This document shows, piece after piece, positions 9,097 through 18,490 of a stretch of DNA of 64,000 nucleotides. How positions within the stretch are numbered: the first letter of the stretch is position 1; every line of letters starts with the position of its first letter. A program made the translations under genes and the position numbers. This DNA is from an uncultured Candidatus Nitrosopumilus sp. (GTDB taxonomy: Archaea > Thermoproteota > Nitrososphaeria > Nitrososphaerales > Nitrosopumilaceae), in contig CAJQSE010000005.1 of the NCBI GenBank assembly GCA_905612485.1, positions 1 to 64,000 of the forward strand. Reading direction: 5' to 3'. The notes beneath the pieces were generated by a model. The model had not been told where the DNA came from. It saw only the letters and a program-made list of their open reading frames with translations, and did no database searches.

Positions 9097-9285
9097 TTAC
9101 ATACCAGATCGATCTGGAATATAATCAGATGCCATATTCATTGCATGATCTTTCATTATCTCAAGATAAGTGTCATAATCTGCTTCAAAATTACAGTGAG
9201 GACATTTTACACTAGTAACATCATCATCTAAAACTGCAACTCTTTCACATTCGGGACATTTTGCATCCATGATATACATAGTCAA
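9097..9285 (-). CDS. Small zinc-ribbon protein, about 57-62 aa
   Basis: A small protein with two CxxC knuckles (CPECERVAVLDDDVTSVKCPHC) followed by an acidic helix. The longest frame begins at a TTG (9285); ATG codons at 9279 and 9270 are alternatives, and the latter gives MDAKCPEC directly before the zinc ribbon. The function is not known; similar ribbons occur as RNA polymerase or translation accessory proteins. A promoter-like element shared with the primase operon lies upstream (9355-9390). Confidence 0.7.
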   Translation of the reverse strand: MTMYIMDAKCPECERVAVLDDDVTSVKCPHCNFEADYDTYLEIMKDHAMNMASDYIPDRSGM

Positions 9286-9354
9286 TGAAGATATTTAATC
9301 ATAATTATTGAAATAATATTTCAAACAGAGTTAGTTTAGTCAAATATGACGTCA

Positions 9355-9390
9355 GATTCCCAAGCTGAAGGTCATCGGTTCAAATTATAT
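9355..9390 (-). promoter_or_regulatory. Promoter-like element shared with the primase operon (copy 1)
   Basis: On the minus strand this reads ATATAATTTGAACC, 12 bases, then CTTGGGAATC. A second copy of the same layout, with an 11-base spacer, lies at 16024-16056 in front of priL. The AT-rich half resembles an archaeal TATA box, and the GGGAATC part would fall near the transcription start of the zinc-ribbon gene at 9285. A start mapping experiment has not been seen; the assignment is inference. Confidence 0.4.
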
Positions 9391-9398
9391 ATTCTGTA

Positions 9399-10361
9399 TT
9401 AAATCTCTCTAATTGCTTGTTCTATAATTCCTCTATCATGTGCTTTTGGAAAATATTTTAAATATGATTTAAGATCCTTTTTAGCATCAGAATTTTTATT
9501 TAATTTTTCTCTAAGATAAGCACGATTTTTATATATTTTAGCAGATCTTTTTGGATTAATTTCAATAGCTTTACTGTAATAATTTTCTGCTTTTTCAAAT
9601 TGATTTGTTTTCAAATAAAAATTACCTAATCCGTTAAATGTCAAATAGGATTTATTATTAATTTCTAAACTTTTTTCATAAAATGAAACACATTCTGGTG
9701 AATTTTGCTGATTTAGCATTGTAGCATACAAGTGTAAAGCAGTTGAATTATTGGAATCAAGTTCAATAGCCTCTTTTAATGCTGTAATTGCATCATTAGA
9801 ATTTTTTAAAATGTTTAATTTTTCAGAATTAAAACATAATCTGTTGGATTTATCTTGAGAATTATTTTCAAGAGTAATATCAGACAAAGTTTCTACTGGT
9901 GCAATAATTATCAATAATCTTCCTTCCTCAGACCATTCTCTATCAAAAACATCTTGTGGAATTGCTCCTTCTTGTTGTTCTCCGTCTTGATTACCCTTTT
10001 GAATATAATGAAGAATTGTTTTTTCTTCCTCATTATAACCAGTAATTACTGAAGCATGCTGTGTAATTTCAGGAATACCTGGAAGAATTACAATTGGAGG
10101 AATACCAGCATCAATAATTTTTTTTAATTCAATTAAAGAAGAATGAACTATTTTACATGATAATTCATGTCTTTCAGCAAGTTCTATTCCTTCAATGATG
10201 ATACTTCCATTAAACTCAGAATATTTTTTAGCAGATTCTATAGCTTCAGCCATAGGTAATTCAATATTCCAATATCTAGATACAACATTAATTGGTAAAG
10301 GAAGACAGATGTTTTCATCCTCAACTAGAGGTAAAAGTAATTGATGATCTTCTTGTCCCAT
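9399..10361 (-). CDS. C39-like papain-fold domain fused to TPR repeats
   Basis: A 320-residue cytosolic protein with no signal peptide. Residues 1-160 resemble the peptidase C39-like family: a candidate nucleophile Cys19 followed by PLPINVVSRYW (compare CGPAxLxMVLRYWG), and His102 in QHASVITGYNEEE. The glycine after the cysteine and the upstream oxyanion glutamine are not evident, so activity is doubtful. Residues about 185-315 form TPR repeats (ALKEAIELDSNNSTALHLYA; YLTFNGLGNFYLKTNQFEKA; NYYSKAIEINPKRS). It lies 34 bases after the amidotransferase gene on the same strand. Confidence 0.75.
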   Translation of the reverse strand: MGQEDHQLLLPLVEDENICLPLPINVVSRYWNIELPMAEAIESAKKYSEFNGSIIIEGIELAERHELSCKIVHSSLIELKKIIDAGIPPIVILPGIPEITQHASVITGYNEEEKTILHYIQKGNQDGEQQEGAIPQDVFDREWSEEGRLLIIIAPVETLSDITLENNSQDKSNRLCFNSEKLNILKNSNDAITALKEAIELDSNNSTALHLYATMLNQQNSPECVSFYEKSLEINNKSYLTFNGLGNFYLKTNQFEKAENYYSKAIEINPKRSAKIYKNRAYLREKLNKNSDAKKDLKSYLKYFPKAHDRGIIEQAIREI

Positions 10362-10395
10362 AAAATAAAGAAATTTTGAGAGTTATTAATATCAA

Positions 10396-10938
10396 TCAGA
10401 GAGAACAAAATTTCTCAAGTAAATCATTACCATCAGAAGTCATTTCTGGATGAAATTGAGTTCCAAAAATTAATTTTTTCTCATATTGAATAATTTCATA
10501 GTTACAATTATCAGATTTTCCAATTGGGATTAGTACATTAGGTAATTTAGAAATTTCAAATGCATGACTTTCAAATACATTAATTAAATTATTTGTAATT
10601 AAATTATTTTGTAAAAGATCAATTGTTTCATTTCCTTTTTGAATAGATTTTGTTTTTCTAATTGTGCCTCCTAATGTAAGGGCCAATATTTCTGCACCAT
10701 AACATATTCCAAGTAATTTTTTATCATTTTTAATTGAAAAATTAATAATTTTAGAATTTACTTCATTTATTTTCTTATCATTTTTTCTTCTTCCAGACAA
10801 AATAATAGATTCATATTTTTCTAATGAATTTAAGTCTAAAATATGAGGAATGTATTTTTCAAATGAAATATTTTTTTTAGTTAAAAAATCAATTAATTGT
10901 TTTGTATAGATAGAACCGTTATCAACAACAAGAAGCAA
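10396..10938 (-). CDS. Class I glutamine amidotransferase, GMP synthase GATase-subunit-like
   Basis: A stand-alone class I glutaminase domain of 180 residues. The N terminus VVDNGSIYTKQL is like archaeal GMP synthase subunit A. The triad is intact: the nucleophile in LGICYGAEILAL and the His-Glu pair in TQFHPEMTSDG. The synthetase partner is not in this window. Anthranilate or other class I amidotransferases are alternatives. The gene begins directly at the stop of the UPF0182 gene (no gap) and is followed by the C39/TPR gene. Confidence 0.8.
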   Translation of the reverse strand: MLLVVDNGSIYTKQLIDFLTKKNISFEKYIPHILDLNSLEKYESIILSGRRKNDKKINEVNSKIINFSIKNDKKLLGICYGAEILALTLGGTIRKTKSIQKGNETIDLLQNNLITNNLINVFESHAFEISKLPNVLIPIGKSDNCNYEIIQYEKKLIFGTQFHPEMTSDGNDLLEKFCSL

Positions 10939-13800
10939 TTAGTTGCCTACCTCAATTGATACATAGTGTATCTCAGGTAATCCATCTCTTACATATACAG
11001 TTCCAATATTGAAAATGGTGTCTTCTTCCCACATGAATACTCTATCACCATGTGATTTTACAAATTTAACAATGAATTCTGATAAGAATTCCTCGGTATC
11101 TGCAAGATCATCTTCAGTAAAGAAGAATAATTCTCCTTCATTAAATGACAATGGTATTTGAATTGATGTTGGTTCAGAAATTGTAATCTGTTCCTTTTCA
11201 AATAGCGATTTTATAATGTCAATTCTATCAGGTTTAAGTAATTCAACATAATTATCATCAGCAGTAGTTGTAGTTGATGCTACACCAGAAACCTTTTTCA
11301 AATATTGCTCAAATGCTTCCTCTTGAGTAGCACCTAATCCAACAAAGTATTCACCATTAAATGCTGCACCAACTGCTGCAATAGTACCCAATTGTGCAAC
11401 TACGCCACCAGCACCTGCAGTATAAACTGGAATAAAGTATACATCATGATCACCTACACGATACAAAATATTATCACCAATTCTTGGATTCCTCAATAAT
11501 GTCTTTAATTGAGCAAATTCAGGATCTCTATCTAATGCTTCTCTAACTGCAGTAGGTCCGATTAATTTAGTTTCAGAATCTAATGGAACTTCATAAAATT
11601 GTAAATTACCTAAATTGGCAAGATCATTTTCAACTATCATATATCCGGCAAGGTTTCTTCCTTGTGATCCTTTTAATTCCAATGAAAGTAATCCTAAGAA
11701 AGAAGTTTGTTCAAATCCTGGTGGCTTTGCTTCAACATAGTAAGTATCAAGACCACGAGGAATTTCATAAAATTCATTTGCTTGGATGAATGTTTCAGGA
11801 TTAGTTACATGGTAAATATTATACATCTCTGTTTTCCAATTAAATAATTCAACTGGATATCGAATTTGTTCTTCTAACCAAGGTGGCATTGGTTCAAAAT
11901 ATTCAGCGTATTGACTAGCAAACATGTCAGTAAAGAAATCATCACCAGTTTTCAATAATTGAATATCACCATTATACGAATCAACAAGTGCATAACCTAC
12001 CAAACGTAAGTATGGATTACCAACAGACCAAGGAACATCACGTGTGTCAAAACCAATAATTAATGGAATTAACCAATAGGAATTTTCTCCATCAGTTACA
12101 GGTAGTGAATCTAATTCTTTTCCAAACAAGTCATACAAGAAATAAGGATACAATGTTTCCATTCTATCATGTACATCCTTGTATCTCATAATATGGACAG
12201 ATTCACCAGGAAATGAAAGCAAGAAGTTTGGTTCAAATATCCAACTGAGTGGTGGTGGAACATCCAAACCACCTGTACCAGAATAAGATATACCTCCAAG
12301 TTCTGCACTGGTTTCACCTCTTCCAGTTGGATAACCAGACCAAGTTTGTTCAAATAATCCACCTTCACCATAGTAAATTTCTCTTTGTTTGAAAAATTCT
12401 CCACTGTCAACTATCTGACCATCTGTTGCTCCCAAAGTCAAAAATCCATCTGGAACATGTGTATAAACAAGATGCTCATTGTACCATCTATTATCAAGAC
12501 TAACAGATGATGGCAAAATTGGTTTCATTGAAGCAGTCCAATACAAAGTATTGTTAAATCTTAGAATATCATTATCTTCAAAGTCAACATATGGAATTAA
12601 TCCTATTTCAGGCTTTAATTTAGCAAATGCAGCTTCCCAATCCCAAACTCGAATAACATCAAGAACATCACTATTTTGTTTAACATAATTTTTAATATTA
12701 TTTGCTGAAACTGATGTTAATTGTGGATCATGAGTATTTTCCTGAACATCATTTAATTCTCCAAGATATCTATTAACTCCAATTTGTTGAGCTGTATATG
12801 GTCCTAAAAATTCAATTTTCTTTGCATCAGCAATACTATTGTTTACCGCTACTACACCACCAACCATAATTGCAATTACAAGAATTGTTGCAAATCGTAT
12901 TATTACATCGCGTTTAAACATATGAGTTAGAACACGTGCTCTAATTCTATCAACTAATGAAAATGCAATTAAAGCAAAACCAATTACAAGTGTACCTCCA
13001 ATAATATATCTTGTGTTATAATCAATTTGATCAGTAAAGAAAAGATTAACACCAACCCAAAGTATAGTAATTCCTAAAATACCCTCAATAGTTGAAACAT
13101 AATTTAGATAACGAGGTTTTCCTTCTTGAGAGTCTTGTAAATATGATGTAACAACATTGATAGTTCGATGAACACCAACATACAAAATTAAACGTAAGCC
13201 AATTGCTGCAAGCATGGGTGGAATTAGTATTACTAATGCAGGAATCATTGGAACTACTTGTTCAGATGCATATGCTGGATTACTATCAGGAGTTACAAAT
13301 GGTAAAGAGAATAAATTTGGTAAGTGTTCAACACCCAAAGTATTTCCATCAATAAATGACATTGCTGCAAATCCAAACATAATATTTGCAAAGAATGCAC
13401 CAAATAACAGAATCTTAGTAATTTGCCAAAGAATGAATTGTGGAGATGTTAGTTTGTAATCTTTAAAACTTTGAATATCTGTTGAAATAGATTGCTGAGG
13501 ACCTCTGGCAATAAATCCAATTGCAGTATTAATCCCATACCAGAAAATAGAAGATCTATGAACAATGTTTACACGGACAAGAGCAATGGCTGATAGAATT
13601 AGAGCTGAAAGAAGTGTATAGTAAAGAGGTTTAGTGAATTGATCTCCAAATTCAGTGAAATTCATTGATAAAATAACTGCTTGATTACCAATCATAACAA
13701 AAATTACAATTCCTATAATGGCAACAATGGCTAATCTGATGAATTTACCAGTATCAGGTGGTGGAGTTTGCTTATCAGTAGAGGCGCTATACAAAATCAC
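10939..13800 (-). CDS. UPF0182 family large membrane protein
   Basis: A 953-residue protein of the UPF0182/COG1615 family, whose function is unknown. The N-terminal third contains about seven membrane helices (for example IRLAIVAIIGIVIFVMIG, PALVILIPPMLAAIGLRLIL, ILGITILWVGVNLFF, FATILVIAIMVGGVVAV). The remaining part is a large predicted extracytoplasmic domain. Length and layout match the family. No catalytic motif is evident. The next gene on the strand starts without any gap. Confidence 0.9.
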   Translation of the reverse strand: MILYSASTDKQTPPPDTGKFIRLAIVAIIGIVIFVMIGNQAVILSMNFTEFGDQFTKPLYYTLLSALILSAIALVRVNIVHRSSIFWYGINTAIGFIARGPQQSISTDIQSFKDYKLTSPQFILWQITKILLFGAFFANIMFGFAAMSFIDGNTLGVEHLPNLFSLPFVTPDSNPAYASEQVVPMIPALVILIPPMLAAIGLRLILYVGVHRTINVVTSYLQDSQEGKPRYLNYVSTIEGILGITILWVGVNLFFTDQIDYNTRYIIGGTLVIGFALIAFSLVDRIRARVLTHMFKRDVIIRFATILVIAIMVGGVVAVNNSIADAKKIEFLGPYTAQQIGVNRYLGELNDVQENTHDPQLTSVSANNIKNYVKQNSDVLDVIRVWDWEAAFAKLKPEIGLIPYVDFEDNDILRFNNTLYWTASMKPILPSSVSLDNRWYNEHLVYTHVPDGFLTLGATDGQIVDSGEFFKQREIYYGEGGLFEQTWSGYPTGRGETSAELGGISYSGTGGLDVPPPLSWIFEPNFLLSFPGESVHIMRYKDVHDRMETLYPYFLYDLFGKELDSLPVTDGENSYWLIPLIIGFDTRDVPWSVGNPYLRLVGYALVDSYNGDIQLLKTGDDFFTDMFASQYAEYFEPMPPWLEEQIRYPVELFNWKTEMYNIYHVTNPETFIQANEFYEIPRGLDTYYVEAKPPGFEQTSFLGLLSLELKGSQGRNLAGYMIVENDLANLGNLQFYEVPLDSETKLIGPTAVREALDRDPEFAQLKTLLRNPRIGDNILYRVGDHDVYFIPVYTAGAGGVVAQLGTIAAVGAAFNGEYFVGLGATQEEAFEQYLKKVSGVASTTTTADDNYVELLKPDRIDIIKSLFEKEQITISEPTSIQIPLSFNEGELFFFTEDDLADTEEFLSEFIVKFVKSHGDRVFMWEEDTIFNIGTVYVRDGLPEIHYVSIEVGN

Positions 13801-13841
13801 ATTTATTCCTAATTCACTAAATTAAAGCCTTACCAGTAAAA

Positions 13842-14963
13842 TTAAGCAATTATTGCTAGTTTTTTACAAATCAAGTATACTGCGGCATATGTTGGAAGTG
13901 ATATTTTCTCATTAATGTATGGACCAAATTTTTTATTTTTTAATTTAAATTCAATTGGACAATTAGCTAAAACTTCAACAGAATCATCATTAAGAAAACA
14001 TGCATCAGTATATGGATCAAATTTTGTTAAATCAGTACAAAGAATTTTGGTAAGACCACTCTTGCTGTTAATAGAACCAGGTAATCTAAAAATTCTATGA
14101 ATATCCATAGTTACATTAGGATCAATTTTAACTCCAATATTTTCAGATACATTATCAAGTAATTTTTGAAAAGAAGAATATCCATTATCAAGTAATTCTG
14201 AAATAATTTTTGAACGTTTTGATTTTGAACCAAAAACTTGTTTTGAAAATCTTCCATTCCAACCTTTTTGATTGAAATCTGGAAATAATGATCGATTAGG
14301 TTTAAATTTTTTCATTCCAAATGTTTCAGGAATAACACCACGGAACATAATATAATCAACAAGTTCTGATCTTTCTTTAGAACCTATTTTTTGAAATTGT
14401 GAATTAAAAACATAAACATGAAATCCTTCATTACCTGAAAAATAAACATAGATATTTTCTTTATCAATTCCTAAATCATCAATTAAAACATTAGATAATT
14501 TATTGACTTCAATTTTTGATGCATCAATACAATTTTTACAAGGTAATGATTTTTTTTCTAATTTAGTTGAATTACATTTTTCACATTGATTAACATCTTT
14601 TGAAACTTCATTACATTCATTACAAATAGATATTGTATGATTTTTTCTGCAAGATAAATCAAGATCTTTTGCATCAATATCAAAAATCAAATCAGCTTCT
14701 TTCCAATCTTTTTCACTCATTGGGGAATTAGGAAATGAGTAATATGCATTTGAGCAATAAACATCAGATGGAATATTTTGCATAAATAATAGATGCAATT
14801 CTTTATCATCCTTAAGCGAAATATGTCTAAACATTCCAGAATTGAATTTTTGATAGCCAAATTCCCTTTCAGGTGTACGTTGAGGACTAGAAATAAGATC
14901 AAAATGATTAAAATAATATTTTTTAAAAGAATCTTCTAAAAATTTAATATCAGTTTCATTCAT
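13842..14963 (-). CDS. priS: DNA primase small (catalytic) subunit PriS
   Basis: The catalytic subunit of the archaeal/eukaryotic-type primase makes primers for replication. The metal-binding motif is FDIDAKDL (Asp95 and Asp97), and the nucleotide pocket includes YFSGNEGFHVYVF. A cysteine-rich insertion between them (CNECNEVSKDVNQCEKCN, then CKNC) fits the zinc-binding part of the family. Its ATG overlaps the priL stop by four bases (ATGA), so the subunits are translationally coupled. Length 373 aa is normal. Confidence 0.95.
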   Translation of the reverse strand: MNETDIKFLEDSFKKYYFNHFDLISSPQRTPEREFGYQKFNSGMFRHISLKDDKELHLLFMQNIPSDVYCSNAYYSFPNSPMSEKDWKEADLIFDIDAKDLDLSCRKNHTISICNECNEVSKDVNQCEKCNSTKLEKKSLPCKNCIDASKIEVNKLSNVLIDDLGIDKENIYVYFSGNEGFHVYVFNSQFQKIGSKERSELVDYIMFRGVIPETFGMKKFKPNRSLFPDFNQKGWNGRFSKQVFGSKSKRSKIISELLDNGYSSFQKLLDNVSENIGVKIDPNVTMDIHRIFRLPGSINSKSGLTKILCTDLTKFDPYTDACFLNDDSVEVLANCPIEFKLKNKKFGPYINEKISLPTYAAVYLICKKLAIIA

Positions 14964-15991
14964 TGTTTTCTCTTTTTTCCAAATTGTAATGGATTAATGA
15001 TGTTATCACATTCTTTTGTTATAAAACAAAGATCCTGTGTTTTTAATTTTTCACAAGAAGGACAAGTGTATTTTGTTGCACTACCTGAAGTTCCAGCAAG
15101 ATGATTAAGTTGGTAAAATGTAACTCGAGGATTATAATCAGGTGCATTTTTGAATAATGGTGCAATTTGTTGAACTGTTTGGCCTCTTGATAAAAGAAAA
15201 GTTGCAAGCATAAATCTTCCAGAATGTGGCAGATTTTCACCCTTCTCAAGTACATCAATTGCATGTTTTATGCATGGAGGGTATTCACCAGTAATAATCG
15301 TATAAGTTGGTGTAAGTTTTTTAGAAATTAAAATTAATTCATCAACAATATTTTCAAGTCCAGGAATCATAGATGGTTTAGGAGCATTGATAATTTTTGA
15401 ACTAATATAATTTCCCAATTCTTTCCGAATTAATCTAACTGTTTTATCAGGAGTAAGGAAAACTTTACCATTTTCAACATGTCTATTGATTAATTTCCAT
15501 TCACGTTCATGAAAAGTAACAGAATGTTTTAGATAGTCAGATACAGGTATTACAAAAAAATCATTTTCTTTAATTATTTCAATATTAAATAAATCATAAA
15601 TAATTCTAGTTGCTAAATCAATTTTTGATTTATTAGAAGCATTTCCTAAATCTTTTTCTAAATAATTTTCTGCTCTTCGAGCTTCAGCTAAAGCAAATCT
15701 TTTGATGAGTGTAGACATTCCAGTTAATTTAATCAGTACTATAGCTAAAAGAAATGAAAATACTTCCCTTTCAAGAACATAATCTTTTGATGCCTGACCA
15801 TCTATCAAATCTGATTTGTAGACTTCACCTGCCGCTGCAACTTTGATTCTATGTAGTGCTTTTTCAACTGATAATTTTAAAACTGGATCGCTACCAAATT
15901 GAACTAAAGAAAAGCCCTTATCCTTCAAATATTCACCAGCATCAGCCAAAAAGGGATATTTTGCTTTTTCATCTTGTCCAAGAACTAGCAT
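14960..15991 (-). CDS. priL: DNA primase large subunit PriL
   Basis: The regulatory subunit of archaeal primase. The C-terminal iron-sulfur domain is recognisable from SIPHSGRF-type sequence (here LPHSGRFMLATFLLSRG), PDYNPRVTFYQLNHLAG and the cysteines in TCPSCEKLKTQDLC and a further cysteine in the lower part (KECDN). The N-terminal helical domain precedes it. priL is upstream of priS, with a 4-base overlap. A TATA-like promoter shared with another gene lies at 16024-16056. Confidence 0.93.
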   Translation of the reverse strand: MLVLGQDEKAKYPFLADAGEYLKDKGFSLVQFGSDPVLKLSVEKALHRIKVAAAGEVYKSDLIDGQASKDYVLEREVFSFLLAIVLIKLTGMSTLIKRFALAEARRAENYLEKDLGNASNKSKIDLATRIIYDLFNIEIIKENDFFVIPVSDYLKHSVTFHEREWKLINRHVENGKVFLTPDKTVRLIRKELGNYISSKIINAPKPSMIPGLENIVDELILISKKLTPTYTIITGEYPPCIKHAIDVLEKGENLPHSGRFMLATFLLSRGQTVQQIAPLFKNAPDYNPRVTFYQLNHLAGTSGSATKYTCPSCEKLKTQDLCFITKECDNIINPLQFGKKRKQ

Positions 15992-16023
15992 AATAGTTAG
16001 TTGAATAATTTACATAAAAATCT

Positions 16024-16056
16024 GATTCCCAAGATTTGAGCGCTGGTTTAAATTAT
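16024..16056 (-). promoter_or_regulatory. Promoter-like element of the primase operon (copy 2)
   Basis: On the minus strand: ATAATTTAAACC, 11 bases, CTTGGGAATC. The TTTAAA core is a likely TATA box about 55-60 bases before the priL start at 15991. It matches the element at 9355-9390 in both halves. The region also lies directly upstream of nfo on the plus strand, so TTTAAA, which is palindromic, could serve both directions. Confidence 0.4.
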
Positions 16057-16077
16057 GTTTTAAGAAATTAATAAGAT

Positions 16078-16917
16078 ATGCAAATTGGTTGTCATGTCTC
16101 AGCATCAGGTTCAATTGATAAATCAGTAGATAATGCAGTTGAAAGAGATTGTTCTGCATTTCAAATATTTACAAGAAGCCCAAGAGCATGGCATGCAAAA
16201 GATCTAACAAAAGAAGTCATTGATGCTTTTAAATCTAAATTAAAATCAAGTAAAATTGATAGATTTGCAACTTGTGCACATATGCCATATTTACCAAATT
16301 TAGCTACTCCAAAAAATGATGCATTTGAAAAATCAGTTAACACATTGATAAGTGAAGTTGAAAGATGTGCACAATTGGGAATACCATATTTAGTTACACA
16401 TCTAGGTAGTCATCTAGGAACTGGAGAAGAAGCAGGAATTAAAAAATTAGTAGAAGGTCTAACAAAAGCTGGCCAAACAAAAAATGATGTAATGATTTTA
16501 TTAGAGAATACTGCAGGACAAAAAAATTCTGTTGGTTCAGATTTTAAACAACTTGGTGAAATTTTCAAGCAATTAAAACCTGGAAAAAAATTTGGTGTTT
16601 GTCTTGATACATGTCATGCATTTGTTGCAGGATATGATTTACGAACAGCAGATAAAGTCAAAGAAACTTTTAAAGAATTTGATAAACATGTTGGAATAGA
16701 AAATTTGAAAATTCTTCATCTAAATGATGCAAGAGGGGAACTTGGTTGTAATCTTGATAGACATTATCATTTAGGATTAGGTGGAATTGGAGAAGAAGGT
16801 ATAACATCTGTTGTAAAATTTGCAAATAAGAAAAAAATTCCTATAATTTTGGAAACTCCAATTGATGATGATAGAAATGATTTTCAAAATATCAAAATAG
16901 CAAAAGGATATGCATAG
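16078..16917 (+). CDS. nfo: Endonuclease IV (AP endonuclease)
   Basis: A metal-dependent AP endonuclease of base excision repair, 279 residues, the normal length. Metal ligands lie in HVSASGSID, CAHMPYLPNLA, THLGSHLG, LLENTAGQ, GVCLDTCHAF, ILHLNDARGELG and NLDRHYHLGLGGIG; the final LETP completes the TIM-barrel set. The gene begins about 20 bases after a TTTAAAT box, consistent with a short leader. It diverges from the primase operon and is followed by glyS after 31 bases. Confidence 0.96.
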   Translation: MQIGCHVSASGSIDKSVDNAVERDCSAFQIFTRSPRAWHAKDLTKEVIDAFKSKLKSSKIDRFATCAHMPYLPNLATPKNDAFEKSVNTLISEVERCAQLGIPYLVTHLGSHLGTGEEAGIKKLVEGLTKAGQTKNDVMILLENTAGQKNSVGSDFKQLGEIFKQLKPGKKFGVCLDTCHAFVAGYDLRTADKVKETFKEFDKHVGIENLKILHLNDARGELGCNLDRHYHLGLGGIGEEGITSVVKFANKKKIPIILETPIDDDRNDFQNIKIAKGYA

Positions 16918-16948
16918 AAATGTTTACGATTATTGAGGAAATTAAATA

Positions 16949-18406
16949 ATGAATTATGAAGAAGTAATGAAATTGGCGCTTGAACGTGGATTTTATTTTC
17001 CTAGTTGTGAAGTTTATTCAGATGCAAGTGCAGGTTTTTGGGAATATGGGCCATCAGGTGTTGGTTTAAAAAATAAATTTCTTGAGTTATGGAGAAGAGA
17101 GTTAATCAGAAGAGATGGAATGATGGAAATTGATGGTTCTCAGATTATGTCTAAGTCAGTTTTTGAGGCATCAGGTCATTTAGGTAATTTTGCAGATCCA
17201 ATAATAAAATGTACAAAATGTAATTCAACATTTAGAGCAGATAGAACAATTGCAGAGATTACAAATATTGAAATTCCTGAAAGTGCAGATTTGATTGAAT
17301 TTGATAATGCAATTAAAGAAAATAAAATACAATGTCCCAAATGTAAAGGCGATTTTGGAACAACAAAAAAATTCAATATGATGTTTAAAGTTGGAATTGG
17401 TCCTCAAGAAGAAGAAGCATATCTTAGACCAGAAACATGTCAATCAATATTTGTTGATTTCCCTAGACTTTTCAAGACTATGAGAGGTAAACTCCCATTA
17501 GGAATAGCTCAAGTAGGAAAAAGTTTTAGAAATGAGATAGCACCAAGACAAAGTTTACTTCGTCTTAGAGAATTTTATCAAGCTGAAATTGAAGTATTTT
17601 GTAATCCTGGTAGATTAAATGAAGTTGAAAAATTTGCTGAGATAGAAAATACGGTAATCAGAGTTCAAACAAATGCTGAACCAGTTTCTATGACATGTAA
17701 AGAAGCATTAGAAACAGGAACTGTTCCAAACAAGTTTGTAGCATATTATTTAGGAATTTTAACAGAATTTTATGAAAAAACAGGTATTGATATTTCAAAA
17801 AGTAGATTTAGGAAGCTAGGAAATAAGGAAAAAGCATTCTATGCAGAAATTGCATTTGATTTTGAAGTAGAAACTACAATTGGTTGGCTTGAGCTTGTAG
17901 CATGTAATTATAGAGCAGATTATGATTTATCTAGTCATGCAAAGATGAGTAAAGAAAAATTTGAAGTGATGGATAATGATGAAAAAGTTTTACCGCATGT
18001 TTTTGAAATTTCAATGGGAATTGATAGAAGTCTATATACAATTTTAGAACATTCATTAAAAAAAGATGAAGAACATGAAAGAATGGTTTTATCACTAAAA
18101 CCATATTTGTCACCAATTCATGTAGGGATTTTATCATTAGTTAAAAAAGATGGATTAAAAGAAAAAACTGATGAAATTTTTCTAAATATTAAACGAAAAT
18201 TTGATGCATTTTTAGATCATTCAGGTGCAATCGGTAGAAGATATAGAAGATTAGACGAAATTGGAGCTCCATTTGCAATAACAGTGGATCATCAAACATT
18301 AGAAGATAATACAGTAACAATTAGAAAAAGAGATTCTATGGAACAAAGTAGAGTAGATATTTCTAAAATTGATTCTATTTTATTAGAATCTGTTGCATTT
18401 CCATAA
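16949..18406 (+). CDS. glyS: Glycyl-tRNA synthetase (alpha2 class II type)
   Basis: Charges tRNA-Gly. N-terminal motif 1 region has EVYSDASAGFWEYGPSGVGLKN, followed by a cysteine pair region (CTKCNSTFRAD...CPKCKG) that is typical of the archaeal form. Class II motif 2 is FRNEIAPRQSLLRLREF, with the preceding LRPETCQSIF. Motif 3 is EISMGIDRSLYTIL. The C-terminal anticodon-binding domain (IHVGILSL...GRRYRRLDEIGAPFAITVD) is complete. Length 485 aa is slightly short but within the range. Confidence 0.97.
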   Translation: MNYEEVMKLALERGFYFPSCEVYSDASAGFWEYGPSGVGLKNKFLELWRRELIRRDGMMEIDGSQIMSKSVFEASGHLGNFADPIIKCTKCNSTFRADRTIAEITNIEIPESADLIEFDNAIKENKIQCPKCKGDFGTTKKFNMMFKVGIGPQEEEAYLRPETCQSIFVDFPRLFKTMRGKLPLGIAQVGKSFRNEIAPRQSLLRLREFYQAEIEVFCNPGRLNEVEKFAEIENTVIRVQTNAEPVSMTCKEALETGTVPNKFVAYYLGILTEFYEKTGIDISKSRFRKLGNKEKAFYAEIAFDFEVETTIGWLELVACNYRADYDLSSHAKMSKEKFEVMDNDEKVLPHVFEISMGIDRSLYTILEHSLKKDEEHERMVLSLKPYLSPIHVGILSLVKKDGLKEKTDEIFLNIKRKFDAFLDHSGAIGRRYRRLDEIGAPFAITVDHQTLEDNTVTIRKRDSMEQSRVDISKIDSILLESVAFP

Positions 18407-18490
18407 CTAAAAAATTATTTTTAATATTTTAGCTTAGTAATTTTTTAAAAAATTAAATAAAAATAATAACTATCGTCTAATCTCAACTAG

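Noticed and set aside
9340..9395. Possible tRNA or C/D-box RNA (GGTTCAAAT resembles a T-loop, GATGACC and CTGA resemble boxes)
   Set aside because: No acceptor stem or anticodon arm can be paired, and box spacing is poor. The same sequence layout in front of priL is better explained as a promoter.
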